In this document: positions 11,400 to 24,598 of the stretch, one piece after another
Layout of the letters: every line of letters starts with the position of its first letter
Position numbering within the stretch: the stretch's first letter is position 1
Source of the DNA: Geosiphon pyriformis
Lineage: Eukaryota > Glomeromycota > Glomeromycetes > Archaeosporales > Geosiphonaceae
Reading direction: 5' to 3'
Length of the DNA stretch: 64,000 bases
Assembly: GCA_016748015.1 (NCBI GenBank)
Contig: JAAOMT010000135.1
Location: 637,326 to 701,325, forward strand
The notes under the pieces: model-generated
Told to the model about the DNA's origin: nothing
Seen by the model: the letters and a program-made list of their open reading frames with translations, nothing else
The model's database searches: none
Translations under genes and position numbers: made by a program

Positions 11400-12188
11400 T
11401 GTTACAAGTAATTATTTGGGATCTCAAATCAAATAACAAATCTATAACTTAGTACTAATAGCTGATATAATTGTTATAATCTGAAGATTCTGGTTGAGTT
11501 CTTTGTATAATAGACAGAGATTTAATGGTTGTTTTTAGTAGTCTTCCAGAATCATAATTCTATCAATTTTTTTCTTAGCTTGGTGGTCAGCAATCCTCTA
11601 ATAAGCAATCTGTATTTTTTTTACATGTTTTACCTATTCACAGGGGTTTTTTACCAAGCAATCCTTGACATCAATAACTCAGTGCTTTAATTTTTAATCA
11701 ATTAGTCAATAACAAGAAAAAAAAAATAAAAGAAAAAAAAAATAAAGAAATAAGCCAAAACAATAAGTATTAATATTCTATTAATAGTCATAATCAAGAG
11801 CTATTGTTCCAGTGTAGTTTAAGTATCAGTTACTATTAACATGAAGAGTTGATAGTAGAGAGTAGATTAAGATAACAAATAATTATTTATTGATATTTGT
11901 AAATTAAAAAGTTGTTTAGATAAAATCTAAACTAAGAGATCTGTCTTTTTTACTTTTAATATTATTACTATATATACATAATTGAAATTCTTCAATTCCT
12001 TAATTCTTTACACCAGGAATTCTGGAATTCCTAAAATTCTGGAATTTTGCAATTTCTTATATAAGAATTCTGAAATTTCTAAATTCTGCAATTTCTCTAA
12101 AAGGAATCCTAGAATTCCATATTTACTATAGTTACTTTTGATTGGCTAATTTATATACTAATATACTTTCTATATTCTAAGAGTAACA
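11400..12188 (-). repeat. LTR of element C (family 1)
   Basis: Runs from TGTTACAAGTAATTATTTGG to AGTAACA; matches the LTRs at 35695-36537, 44700-45507, 49745-50626 and 58911-59753. It contains the array of GAATTC/TGGAATTC-like palindromic words at about 12010-12120, next to TATATATA (about 11970). Confidence 0.85.
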
Positions 12189-12419
12189 TTATTCCTTTCT
12201 TTTAATATTGAGCTCCATCAAGATCTTCTAATTCTAATTCTCCATTTTTGGGTATTTTTTGGACTTCTTTCTTGAGAATTACTTGTGTTATCTTGTTTTG
12301 TAATTCTTCAAATTAGGCATTGATTATTTTTTCTATTTGGTTAATTATAATAGAGTTCATTGCTAAATTGAGTAAGATTTCTGGTTGGTTTTAAAATCCA
12401 ACTTGTAATCAGTAGATGG

Positions 12420-12861
12420 CTCATACTTGTGTGATTAGATTGTTCTTTCTTACAAATTGTTCAAGTTGTCATAATATTTTTGGATTGAATAATTATTTTG
12501 TCTTATCTGTATATAAGTTCTAAATATTCAGATGTTGTTCCAAGTGGAAATAACAAAAGTTTCTTGGAAATTATTGTGTTTACCAATTCTACATTTTTAT
12601 TGTTAACTTTTAATATGATATATCTTTTGTTTGTATTTTGATTGTCTTTTTTACTTTTGTTATTATCTTGTTAACAATGTTTTCTGGTTTTCTTTGTTCT
12701 TTGTGCTGAAGTTTTTTTTTTGTATTTTTATATTGAATGGTTTGTTGGTTAATAGTAATTTCCATATTCTGTTGTTGAATTAGTTGGAAGAGTTGTTGTG
12801 CTAACAAGTGAATATCATCAGTAATTTCTATTTTTCTGATATTTTTTGTCACATATACCAT
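12420..12861 (-). pseudogene. Extra ORF between integrase and 3' LTR, copy C
   Basis: An 83-codon frame (12610-12861) beginning MVYVTKNIRKIEITDDIHLL and followed by a Gln-rich helix-like stretch (AQQLFQLIQQQ). The same protein segment is encoded at the same place in A (from about 58242) and D (about 37180 downwards). The product is not recognised. Its position corresponds to that of env in retroviruses, but no signal peptide or membrane segment is visible; the Gln/Lys/Glu-rich pattern suggests a coiled coil. Confidence 0.5.
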
Positions 12862-14140
12862 GTTTTTATATATATTTTTGGTTTGTTTAATTTGACATGT
12901 TTGGTTTAATGATTATGATTGGTTCCAAATCTCATGAAATCTCATCTGGTTGGACTAGTATTCATTGTACTCTTAATTGTAAAATATTATTGATAGATAA
13001 TAACACTATATAATGATATAGTTTTAGTCGATCACCATGTACTGCTTTGGCTAAAATTTTGTTGTCTCATCTTAATTTGTAAGCTCCATTTTCAAGAATT
13101 TCTTCTATGTAAAATAGTCTGTTTTATTTGGAGTCAAATTTTCTACTCTATTGTTTTTCTGCTTTGGTATGATGTAAAAGTACTTTGTTTCTAATTTTGA
13201 ATTCAACTGGTTTATCTGGTAGTTGGTTATTATGTCTTTTTTTTTGTTTTTCTTGTGACTTTTAAATATTATCAGCTGCTTTTCATCATTTGCTTTCTAG
13301 TATTTCTATTAAGCTATATGTTCTTCTTAACAATGTTTTTTGGAAATTGTCTTCTGTTATTGGTTCAGTTGGATACATGCTAATTTTTATTTCTACTGGT
13401 AGTGTCACTGTTTTACCATATACTAATTCAAATAATGTTGCTTGTATAGTATTTTGTCTCATTGTTTGATAAGCAAATAATACTGATAATATACACAAAT
13501 TTCAGTCATTTTGGTTTTTTTGGCTGATCTTGGCTATTGTTTTACACAATGTTCTGTTGAATCTTTTGACTAAATCATTGATTTATGGATAATATGGTGA
13601 TAAAAATGGTCTTTTGATTCCAAATCTTTGATTTAGTTCTGCTAGTGTTCTATTCACAAAGTAAGTTTCTTAATCAGATAACAATTTTTTTGAACATTTA
13701 TGTTAACAGATTAAATCTTGATAAACGAATTTGGCAATGAATTTTGCATCTGCTTTTTGAATGGCTTTTGCTTCTGGTCATTTAATAAGATAATTCATAA
13801 CTACTGCAATATATCTGTTGTTTCTGTTGGTGATTGTTAATAGTCTAACTAAGTCAATTTCAATATGATTAAATGGTTGTTTTATTTTAATTGGTCTTAA
13901 TAATTTGTTGAATCTGATTCTTTTTTTTCTCTGACAAGCATCACAATTTTGAACATATTGAATGATATCTGAATACATCAATGGCCAATAGTATCTTTTC
14001 TTGGTTTTTTTCATGGTCATTTTTTTGTAAAAATGTCCTGCTGTTGGATCTAAGTGCATATTGAACAATATTGTTTCTTTTTCCAGCTCTGTAATTATTC
14101 TGGTTGGTTAATCTGGATTTTTTTTGTTCTTTTAATAAAA
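12862..14140 (-). pseudogene. Integrase of element C (broken)
   Basis: The HHCC zinc domain is readable in 13778-14068 (AGHFYKK, CDACQRKK) with the first catalytic Asp in EIDLVR. The second Asp is present near 13677 (KKLLSD), followed by a stop where Gln is expected. The catalytic Glu of the ELVERFNR motif is changed to Lys (LVKRFNR, near 13562). The chromodomain-free C-terminus continues through 13286-13498. Dead enzyme. Confidence 0.75.
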
Positions 14141-14352
14141 TATATTTTGATGGTTAATAAAATATTTTGATTGTTGTTTTATGTTGTTTTGTTTCTTTTG
14201 AGATAATTTTTTCTTGAACTGTTGAGTATTTATATAATGTTAGAGTTATTGATATTTTTGTGTATTCATCTTTTGTTATATTTTTGTTTTTAACTGTTTA
14301 GATTTTATTATATTTTTGGGTTGAAATGTTCAGATTTGTTTCATTCATAACA

Positions 14353-15980
14353 AAAAGCCCAAAAGTTTAAAAAAATAAAAACAGTTACTTGTTTTTGCTA
14401 TTGTTACACTAAACTCTTTTGTGGTTTTTAATGAAATTTTAAATAAGATCTCTATTGTATTATTTAATACATCATTTAAGATAGGCTAAGATTAACTACT
14501 AGTTGTGTTGCCAAATATAGTTTTCTTTGGCAAATTATTGCCAATTTTAAAAACAAAGCAATTATCTTTTGTGGAGTTATCTATTCTTAAGAACTAAATT
14601 GACTAGATGAAAATTAAATCATTTTTTTTACTGGTTTTTGGTATTATTACTGATAGTACTTGAGAAACTATTACTAATTTTCAAAAGTTTACTGGATAAA
14701 TGATCTTTACTCTAATGCTTAATGCTATTTTCAAGATCAAATTGGCTCATATTAAGACTGTTTTTTAGTCTGTACATGGTTTCTTAAGTGCAAAATCAGT
14801 GTCAAAGAACAACATAAAGTTTTTTTGTGTGAAGTTTGCTTCTCAAGAATTTTTAAAAACTGTCTTTTTGATAGAATTTGTAAGCTTTGTTTATTTAGTT
14901 ACTTTTAAAATTGCCAAGTTTTTGGTAATTTTTAAATTTGGTTCTTTTTCTGCTGCTGTTGTACTATATAATGTGTCTTTAAATATGTTTGTTGTTAATA
15001 TTAAAACAGTTCTTAGTGTGTTTGATAAAGTTGTTTATGTGATGTTAAAGTCTGCTAACATTTGGCAATATGTAATTGTTTATTTTGAAAAACTGGATTC
15101 TGCTGTGTTTATCTTGAATCATTAATCAGTTTTGGTGAGTAAAGATAGTGTTAGAATCCTTTTTTTGGTAAATTAAAATAAAACTATTTTATTTTATAAT
15201 AAGTTTAAAACCAAGTTGATCAATCTTTTCTCTGACTATATTGTTTTTGAAATTAGTAATATAATTTCTTAAGTTAGTGGTCAGATGTGTTTTATTTCTT
15301 ACTTTTTTGATTTTAGTTATTATTTCTGGTTTGCTTTGGTTACATTTGAATTTCAAGTGGATTTGAATACTGCTGTAAACAAAACTAATATGCTAAGAAA
15401 ATACCATATTTAATAAAAAACTCTTGGCTATTGGCACTGTTTTAGGTATTAAAAAGTAAACTATCTGGTTGTGAATTGTAAAATGTCTTTACTTTTTCTT
15501 TTCAAGACTTCCAAAGTATTTACATTATGTTTTGTGAACTTTAAGTCTTATGTCAAAGCTTTTGCTTTTATAAGCTTTTTTGAATTTTTACTTTTAACAA
15601 CTTCTGCCTGTTTTCTGCTATTGTTGGTAATTTTTTGGTGTTGTTTTAATTATTTTTTTTGGAATTTAATCTGACTAAACTTTTTGCTTTGATTGGATCA
15701 ATTGTTAAGTCTGTTAGCTCCTTAGTTACTATGTTTAAATAATTTATTAATAGTAATTTGGTTTTAAATAGTGTTTTTAACTTTAAAATTAATAAACTTA
15801 TAGTTTATTTGAATTCTTTTAACAAAATTGTTGGTAAGTTGAGAAAAAAAGTGGTTTTATTGAAAAAAAGTACTATATATATAATATTAACATATCTGGT
15901 AATTCAGATCTTTTAGTTGGCATTAATAATGATATATTTTCTAATTTAATGTTTTTTTAAACACATAAATTTAATAATAT
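14353..15980 (+). mobile_element. ORF1-only LINE, plus-strand copy, 5' part (interrupted by element E)
   Basis: Degenerate ORF1. An RRM-like block lies in 14799-15125 (AVVLYNVSL as RNP2-like, YVIVYFEKL as RNP1-like). A decayed CX2CX4HX4C knuckle follows at about 15430-15480, in which the second Cys and the His have become Tyr. The ORF1 C-terminus runs through 15471-15674 and 15760-15960. The sequence stops at 15980 at the LTR of element E and resumes at 24350. Such proteins bind RNA and chaperone LINE RNPs. No endonuclease or RT belongs to this copy. Where exactly its 5' end lies is uncertain. Confidence 0.65.
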
Positions 15981-16682
15981 TATTACAGATTGGAGTAACA
16001 AGTTAATAAATAACAAAAAAAAACAGAATTGTATAATAATAGAATGAATTAAAAAGAATTTAACTTCAAAAAATGAATTAAATAAGTATGGATTCAATAT
16101 ACAAAATTAGTTTCATAAAATATTTTAGTTGCTATTCTTTTCAAAGAATAACCAAAAAATCTGAAAATAGAGAGATAATCTGTACTGTTAATAAATGATA
16201 ATACACTGGTATAATTTTATGTCTTACATTAGTACTATTAGAATTTAATATCAGGTATCAGATATGTTCTTTAGTCATATTTTATTTAATAATCTTTAAA
16301 TACTATAATTACACAAATCAAAAAAAAATAAGAAAATACCAACAAGTAATCTTTTATCTTAAGATATTTAAATACTTGAAGATAAAAAAAGAGAAATAAG
16401 TAATATGAAAAAGATTAAGATAATAATTGTTATTTTATTTCTTTTATTTTTTACATTTGATCATATTTTTCTATAGCTAATAGACTTATTATTTATATAG
16501 TTATTAAAAGTAGTCAATAATCAGATTAATGACTAAGTTAATAATTAAGTCAATAATTAAATTAATAATTAAGTTATTAATTAGGTTAATAATTACTATT
16601 TAAAAATAGAGTAATTAATTATGTAACATTAGTAGTTAATATATGTAATAACTAATAAAAATTATGGTTTTCAATCATAATA
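15981..16682 (-). repeat. Left LTR of element E (family 2)
   Basis: From TATTACAGATTGGAGTAACA to CATAATA (decayed TGTTAC...TAACA). About seven units of the 12-bp VNTR lie at about 16510-16595. Confidence 0.8.
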
Positions 16683-17639
16683 TTATCTTTCAAAAAATTG
16701 AACTTCAACAAAATCAAGTTATTTATGAAATAATCTAATTAAAAAGTTTTATCTAACTCAAAACTAACAAGTTTGTTGAAATTTTTTGTAAATAAGATAT
16801 ATAATACTTAAGATAAGATAAGTTTTATATTCAAGAGACTAAATCTTTTTATAAAAGTTTTGGCTCTTTTAGCAATAGTTAAAACTCTTAAGACATCCAA
16901 CTGTATAATGCCCAAAATTTCTACTTGTATTTCTAAAGTTGTTTTTTTATGAGCTTTATGTCTTTTATAATTTTACTAAATTAACCATAGAGTTTTAATT
17001 GTCTTTATATAACAGGTTTTTGTCTATAAGCAAAATTTCTTTAATTGTTCTTTTAATTATAATAAAAGATAATAATATGTTTGTTGTTATGTTTTCAAGT
17101 ATATATTTATCTATTTTACCACAAATTTTTTCTTTTCTAATAGTAATTTTCTTTGGTTTAATAACAGTATATGTTCTACTATTATTAGTTATGGTGATTT
17201 GTTTTCTAATGATCAGAGTAGTATTTAAATAATTTTTGATTTAATACTTATGGAAAGTATAGAAAGTATTTTAAATGGTTTGATCTAGAAAATAATTGTT
17301 CATGTTAATTAAAAATACCTTTGTTTTGGAAATGATATATTTATTTATATTTGATTTTTGCTAATTATTTGAATTAATATTACTATAGACATTGTTTTTG
17401 TCTAAATAGTATTCTAAAATTAAGTTACTAACATTTAAGAAAAGTGTTTATAAGTTGTTGTTTTTTAAGCTTTTTTTGAAACTGTTTTATCTTTTTAAAG
17501 ACAATTATCTGTGTTTTTATCAATAAGTTAAGAATAATATCAAGTTTTTTTTGCAAAATGTCTTTTTAACTTCCTATTGTAATTTTTTCAAAGAATATTG
17601 TCTCAATAACAATTTTTATTGGTAATATTGTTATTTGTT

Positions 17640-18250
17640 TATAAAACAAATAAAAAAGTTCATAATTTGTTATATTATAATTTACAGTTCTATAAGTAAA
17701 CAAAGCTAAAAGCAGTATTTTGTTCTATAAGTTTGTTTTTTTACTGGTTTTGGCCAAAGTTTTATATAGTGTTTTATTAAAACATTCTATTAAGTTATTT
17801 GTTTGAGACCAATAAAAAAAAGAAAGTTTATGATGTATTCTTATTTTTTTACAAAGTTTTTTAATTAGTATACTAAAAAAAGCTCTTTTTCTGTTAAATA
17901 AAAGTTTTTTGAGCAGTTATAGTAACAAATAATATCTTCATAAATAAAGTTGACAATAAAAATTGCTATTTGATTTGGAGTGGCTTTTGTTTTTATTTAC
18001 TTTATAAGATAATTAGTAGCTGTAATAATATATCTATTGCTATTAAGAATTATGATTAAAGATTTAACAACATCTATACCAATTCTGTTAAATGGTTGAT
18101 TAACAGAGATTGGATAAATATTTTTTTTTGATTGGGGGTTTTTTTTTTGGCAGATATTACAAATTTTAATATATTTAACAATGTTTTTTTCCAAAGTAGA
18201 CCAATAATAATAAGCAAGTATTTTCTAAATTGTTTTTGTTTTTTCAAAGT
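17640..18250 (-). pseudogene. Integrase remnant of element E
   Basis: Frame 17997-18194 holds CNICQKK (zinc-domain CxxC), RIGIDVVKSL with the first catalytic Asp, and NRYIITATNYL, matching the integrase of F at 29875-30070. The remaining core is broken by stops. Confidence 0.7.
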
Positions 18251-18699
18251 GTTTAGCTAATAAATTAGTATGCATGTTATAGATCACAATTTTTTTTCCT
18301 TTAAATTTAATGACTCTTTAAAAATAGTTAAAATTTTTTCTATTTCTTTTGTAAAATTGGTTCTAGTAAATCAAATAAAAATTTGATTGTTTTTACAACT
18401 GTTTTTTTTGCTGTTGAAAATAATCTAATGAGTATTGTCTTTTACTCAAAAAATTTCATTAAAGCAAAATAATTGTCCAAGTTTATTATTATGTTTGTTT
18501 AAAAAAGAGTTACTAATAATTAAATTGATTTGGTTTAAAAAAATTATACTATTACTTAATGGCAAATCTAAAAAAAATGTCAGTGTTTTGATAATAAGTT
18601 TCTTTACAATATTGTATATTATAGTCGAATTTATCCAAATAGAATATCTAGCAAGTTATTTATTTGTGTTTTAGTTTTTTTTTCTTTTACAGCTAAACC

Positions 18700-19790
18700 A
18701 AAACTTAATAATCTGTTATTACCAAAAATTTGGCACCAAAAAGATATTTATCCCAATAATTAGTAGCTTATATTATTGCTAAGTATTTTTGTTTAATAAC
18801 AGAGTAGTTTTGTTTTGTTGAAGAAAATGATTGACTAATATAAGCTATAACATGTTTTTTGTTATCTTTATTTTTTTAAGAGAGAACAGCATTAAATTCA
18901 AAGCCAGATATATTAGTATAAAGAATAAAAAGTTGATTTAGATTAGATTATATAAGAATAAATTTAGTAATTAGTTTTTTCTTTAGAGTTTTAAAGGTTT
19001 TTTGCTAATATGTATTCCAGTAATAATTAACAGTTTTTTTGGGTAGTTAATTAAAAGAAAAGGCGATTTTGAAGAAGTTTTTAACAAATTTGCAATAATA
19101 AGAGACCAAACCAAGGAAAGTATATAATTCATAAATGTTTATTAATTGTTTAATATTTTGAACTTTTTCAATTTTGGCAAAATTAAAGAATATTCTATTT
19201 TTTGTAATAAGATAACTAAAAAATTGGGTAAATTAACATTCAAAAAAAGATTTAATTAGATTGATTTTGAGACCAGTATTTATAAAGAGATCAAAAATTT
19301 TCTGCAAATGTTTAAAATATTTATTCCAGGTTTTTGAGTATATTATTATATTATCTAAGTAAATTAGAACAAAGTTTTTTTTAACTGATTTGAATATTTT
19401 GTCCATAAGGTGTTGAAAGATAGGAGGAGTATTGGTAAGACCAAAAGACATAATTGTAAATTTGTATGTACTATACTTGATAATAAAGAGTTTTTTTTTT
19501 GCTTTTTAAATTCATTTTTATTTGCCAAAATTTAGTAGTTAGATTAATAGTTAAGAAGAAAACAGCACTATTGAATTAATCTAATATTGTATTAATCTTA
19601 AAAAGTAAGTACATGTCTTTTTTAATGATAATATTTAATTGATAATAATTAATACAAAAGTGTAGAATTCCACTTTTTTTGAATATCACTACAACTGAAA
19701 AAGCTTATTTGTTCTTGGTTTTTTGTATAAATCCAAGATTTTTCATTTGGTTTATTTCTTTCTTAATAAATTTATTATTGTATTAATTAG
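18700..19790 (-). pseudogene. RT/RNase H remnant of element E
   Basis: Frame 19233-19451 reads MSFGLTNTPPIFQHLMDKIF and continues to VLIYLDNIIIYSKTW, the Ty3 RT palm; the catalytic YLDD has become YLDN. RNase H sequence follows downstream (towards 18790) in broken frames. Collinear with 30642-31565 of F. Confidence 0.75.
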
Positions 19791-20499
19791 ATTAATAAGA
19801 CTTCAAATAAATAGAACAAGTTTTTTTGGTAGTAATATTATGTTGTATTACATAAGTATGTTTAAAAGTATTATTTTTTTTTGAAATAACTAGGCTGTTT
19901 CTAACCAACAGGTTTTCAATATCTATTTTTTTATTTTGAAGAGAGTTTTTTTGTTTTACAGCTAGTAATTGGATCTTAAATAGTTTATTCTCAAAAAAAA
20001 TTTGTATTTTTCTCTTAGTATTAAGCTAATTGGTTTCCAATCTTTGTAATAAATTAAACAAAACTTATATTTATTACTAAAAGAATACAATAGTTTATTG
20101 CATTAGCATCAGATACAAAGATCATATTACCAATAACTGTATTTGGCTTTTTTGTTAGGTTTATGGTCAAAAGTTTTTTTAAGTATATTATAATAAGACC
20201 AGCAGATTATTTTGCTATTTACAATAATTCTTTTTTTGTCTGCTTTAATATTATCTAGTAACTTATTATTGCTGATAAAAATAGTATAAGCAAGTTCAGC
20301 AATTTCTTTTTGTTCTTTTTTGTTTTTTTTTTTATCAGTTTTTTTATTATTTAATTTATCTAATTGTTTTTTTTTAGGCTTTATTTAGATACTGAGGGAG
20401 TTGTTTAATAGTGGTACTTAATCACAATGGGCTTTTTATAATATCTGATGATTAATTTACACAGTTTATAATCAAATAAAATTTTGGCTTTCTTAAACT

Positions 20500-22300
20500 A
20501 TTTATTGTTAACAATTATAATGTATTTCTTGACTTCAGATACTTTTATATTAGTTTTAATATTAATGTTATTGATGCAAACAGAAACAGCTTTGGCAATA
20601 TCCAAATTTTTTTTCTTATTTTCATATATATTAATCATAAAACAAGTTGAAAATTCATCAATTTTTCTATTAATAGCTTCAAAAAAATGTTTGACAATAA
20701 CACTAATAGATAATTTATTATCTAGAATCAGATTAAAAAGTAACTAACTATTTGGGCTTTGCAAATTAGAGAAGTAATATTGTCATTATCAGCAAGTTTA
20801 ACTTAATAAGAATGTTTGTTGATTTTTGGTGTTTTTTTTTTTATAATTAAAAATTTGTGAAGATTTTTTCTAAACTGTAAATGGATTATTAATTGGCCAA
20901 AAATAATATATACAAAAGTTTTTATGAGATTTTTAACAATAAAATAGAATCCAGATTTTTGTACAATTTTTGAAGATTCCAATTTTAGAAAGTTTTTAAA
21001 AATTTTTGCTTTTGGTGTCTTATTGTTGTTGGTGGTTAATGTAAAAGCTTTATTAGAATCTAAAGTAAAATTAATCTTGGCTTTCTTTTTTTTCTTATTA
21101 AATTAGAGAGGTTGATTGTTAGTTCATTTATATTATAATTATTATTAGTTAGATTAAAAACATAAAAAAAGTTTTTTTCTGGTTGGCTTGTACTTTGACC
21201 CTTTTAAAATGTGCTTACCAGTTTAAAAGCTAATAAATAATGGCTTTAACTAAGAGATTTTCTTTAAAAAAATTGATATTAGCATAATTAAATCTTTAAT
21301 TAGAAATATTATTGTTATTAAGTTTGTTATTCTAAATATTATTGTTTCTAAAAACTGAAGAAAACAATAGAAAATTATTACAATTTTTTAAAAAATGTCT
21401 AGTTAATCTACAATAATAGTACATAAATGGGCCACAATTTTGCTGTTTTTGATAAAAAAGCTGTTAAGACTAATTAAAACATAGTTCAAATTTGGGTTTT
21501 TGTTGTTATTAGTTATTTTTAACTGCTTATATCAAAGACTCTAATAGCCAGACTAAATTGGCTGTAAATTTGTTTATTAATTGTTTATTTGAGTCTTGAG
21601 TTTGGACAGCAAAGAAAATAACAGTTATTTGAGAAGCAGAAACTAGAATAAAAGCAGAAACAAAAACTAGTAAAGTGAATTCTAGATGCATTTTTTGATT
21701 GTTTTTTATTTTCTAAGCAAGTTCAATGGCCATGTTTATTGTGAAATTGTCTTTTAGGACCAGAAGAGACCAAAAAACATATAAAAAATTAGTTCTTAAT
21801 TCTTTTACAAAGAAATAAATTTTTTGCTCTTCTGTTCAATTTTTTTTAAAATCTACTTGTTTAATTAACTTTTTAATTATTTTGGCATATTTGGTTATAA
21901 CTTTACCAAAATTTTGGACTTTTTTTTCTAGTTTTGTATGGTATTTAAAGATTAAAATGAGAATTTTGAATTTGTTTTCAAACTGAGTGGTAAAAAAGAT
22001 GTTGTTTTCTCCAGTATTTGTTGATATCTATTTAATAATTTTTTGTTAGATATTGGCATTGGTTTTTTGTAAGAACCAAGTAGCAAAAGAGTCTTAAAAG
22101 TATTTACCAACAGTTTGGAACTTGTAATTAACATTATATTGGTTGGCTGTAACTGTTTTTTCAAAGTTGTCTAATTATTCAATAGGATCTTAAACATCAC
22201 TTCTAAATAATAATAATAAGATGTTGTTTTTTTGCCTTAAAGCAGTTTGTATATCTTAAAAGGTGACTAGAATATTTGTTTACATAAAATTAACAGTCAT
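20500..22300 (-). pseudogene. Gag and protease remnants of element E
   Basis: Nucleotide alignment with F (32370-34190) identifies gag near 21500-22300 and protease near 20500-20760, though hardly any frame is left. Frame 21952-22164 is out of register with gag. Confidence 0.55.
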
Positions 22301-22820
22301 TGGTTCAGAAGTAGTTGTTTCTGTAGAATAATCTAGTTTACTTGAAAAGAGATCAAAAACAGAAACAGTTTGGTAACTTTTTTTTTCTGTTTTAAAGAGA
22401 GTTCTAGTTAATTGATGAACAGCAATCCAAATGTGGATTTAATGATTCAGATATTCAAAATCAAAAGGCTGTTGGTCAAAAGTTGTTGAATATAAAAGTT
22501 GATTAATATAGTTGTTGTTTTTTTTAAAAGTTTTTTTAAAATAAGCCTGATCAAAGAAATAAATTATATAAGTTATATAAATTTTAATTGAATGTTTGTT
22601 TAGAAACCAGTTTCAAAAATCTTGAAATTGTTTACTGAATTGTTTTTTAACAGAAAAGCAGATCAAGCAAAAGAACAAAAAATTGAGTTCAATAAAATTT
22701 AGGTTGTTTTTGTTGTATTTTATAAAGTATTCTTCTAATTATTATGGCAGATATGAATAATTACCTATACAATAAAAAAATAAGTGAATTTTGACAATTT
22801 AATAGAGAACACCACTTTTA

Positions 22821-24349
22821 TGTTACAGATTGGATAACAAGCTAACAGATAACAAAAAAAAACAAGATTGTATAATAATAGAATAAATCAAAAAGAATTC
22901 AACCTTAAGAAGCAAATTGAATAAGTATGGATTCAATATACAAGATCAGTCTCATAAAATATTTCAGTTGCTATTTTTTTTAAAGAATAACCAAAAAATC
23001 TGAAGGTAGAAAAATAGTTCATACTATTAACAAATAATAACACATTGATATAATTCTATGTTTTATGTTAACACTCTTAGAATTTGATATTAAGTATTAA
23101 ATATACTCTTTAGTTATATTTTATTCAATAGTTTTTATATACTACAATTACACAAATTAGGAAAAAAAAAAAAAAATACCAACAAATAATTTTTTATCTC
23201 AAAATATTCAAATACTTGAAGGTAAAAAAATAAAAATAAGTAATATAAGAAAAATTAAGATGATAATTGTTATTTTATTTTTTTTATTTCTTATATTTGA
23301 TCATATTTTTTTACAATTAAAAGACTCATTACTTATATAACTATTAAAGGCCCTCAGCCAATGCACACACTTACTTCATAAAGGCATTGTATTACCATCT
23401 GCCTGTTGCCATTTGGAAGCAACTTTATAATAGACTTTATTCCAGTGTATTGTGCTTATATTGCAGTGAAGTGGAGATGTCAGATCATGTATTCTCTTGT
23501 AGAATTGATGAGTCTGCCCACCGTTAGTTATTGGACTTCCATGTGGATTCTTAAAGAATGCTTTCTGGTTCCAATCATGCTTCTTCATGTGTGTTGCAGC
23601 TGTTGTCATCTTGCACTTCTGGTTCCTCTGTGTATATGGCTCTCTTCAAAAGTTTTGTTTTTGATGGTTGGTTCTGGGAGGCCATATTCATCTTTTGCAA
23701 TTCCAAATTGGCTGGTTTGAAAATTGTTAAGTTTGTGCACTCTCTTAGTCTAGCTTTTAGAGATGATGTTTGGCTGGTTCATGCTAAACACTATGCCTAT
23801 ATGGAAAAGCATAGTTTGATTCCTCTTGATGGTTTGGTCATCATCTCAGTTTCTGGTTTGTCTTTGGAGTTTTCTACTGGTGTAGTAAAACTGCTTGGTA
23901 TAGCTAATGCTTTTGGTATATGTTTTGGTTTTCGCAAGTCTTGTTTATTTTTTTCAGGTCTTAGTAGTTTAGTCTCAGTTTATATAGCTGCATAGTATTG
24001 TTCTGATCAGTCCGAATAGCTGGTCATGTGTAGAAAATGCATGATTTGCACCTAATTTAGATTATTTTTTTGATGTATAGTACTAGACTGTGTTTGGACC
24101 TTACTCATTAAAATAATAATAATAAAAATAGCTATTAAAAGTGATCAATAACCAGATTAAAAACTAAGTTAATAATTAAATTAATAATTAAATTATTGAT
24201 CAGATTAATAATCAAGTCAATAATCAGATTAATAGTCAAATTATTGATTAGATTAATGATCACTATCTAAAAATAAAATAATTAATTATGTAATATTAAT
24301 AGCTAATATATGTGATAATTAATAAAAACTATGGTTTTCAACTATAATA
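22821..24349 (-). repeat. Right LTR of element E, split by a LINE insertion
   Basis: LTR sequence runs 22821-23350, is interrupted by a LINE fragment, and continues 24132-24349 to the decayed end TATAATA. The second part holds about ten units of the 12-bp VNTR (24135-24260). Confidence 0.8.
23351..24131 (+). mobile_element. 5'-truncated LINE insertion (ORF2 C-terminus + 3' tail)
   Basis: Encodes the C-terminus of a LINE ORF2, best seen in 23558-23995 (145 codons, ending SLVSVYIAA), homologous to 47720-48080. A 3' tail ending in an AATAATAAT-type repeat follows. It sits in the right LTR of E with a target-site duplication of about 9-10 bp, CTATTAAAG on the left (23341-23349) against CTATTAAAAG on the right (24132-24141). 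Its long open frame suggests it is the youngest LINE insertion here. ORF2 C-termini of this type follow the RT and RNase H regions. Confidence 0.85.
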
Positions 24350-24598
24350 GTACTAAAACTGATCTCTTAAAAACAGTTAAGTGACTGGTTGGATTAATTT
24401 TTTATAGTGTTAAATTATTTGATATAATTCAAAAAATGTTGGCTTTAGATAAGTTTACTTTTATTGTAATAATATAGTATAGTTTAAACTGATTTAAGTA
24501 ATTGGTTACATATAGAAAGTGCATGAACTATACTTAATTTGTTTTAAAGTACTAGATAGTAGTTAGATTATATTTGTTAAATTTAATAAAAAAAAAAT
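24350..24598 (+). mobile_element. ORF1-only LINE, plus-strand copy, 3' part and tail
   Basis: Continues the element broken at 15980. The last ORF1 segment is still readable (QKMLALDKFTFIVII, about 24430-24475), then a stop and the 3' tail (TAATTGGTTACATATAGAAA and onward) ending in A9. Matches 10645-10905 on the other strand. Confidence 0.7.

Larger units (their letters stand above)
11400..14352 (-). mobile_element. Ty3/gypsy family 1, copy C (truncated: 3' half of pol + 3' LTR)
   Basis: Starts with the LTR and then reads, in reverse, the extra ORF, integrase C-terminus and integrase core of family 1, collinear with copies A and D. Homology stops at 14352, just upstream of integrase, so gag, protease, dUTPase and RT are absent. 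The left flank is a minus-strand ORF1-only LINE and the right flank a plus-strand one, so this is a rearranged junction and not a simple insertion. Confidence 0.85.
15981..24349 (-). mobile_element. Ty3/gypsy family 2, copy E (complete layout, heavily decayed)
   Basis: Two LTRs (15981-16682 and 22821-24349) flank a minus-strand gag-pol interior collinear with F. All frames are shattered. It sits inside the ORF1-only LINE: removing it rejoins 15980 to 24350 into the sequence seen uninterrupted near 10905. The flanks suggest a 4-bp target duplication (ATAT on the left, GTAC on the right, GTAT in the empty site), blurred by transitions. Its right LTR carries a later LINE insertion (23351-24131). 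Confidence 0.88.
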
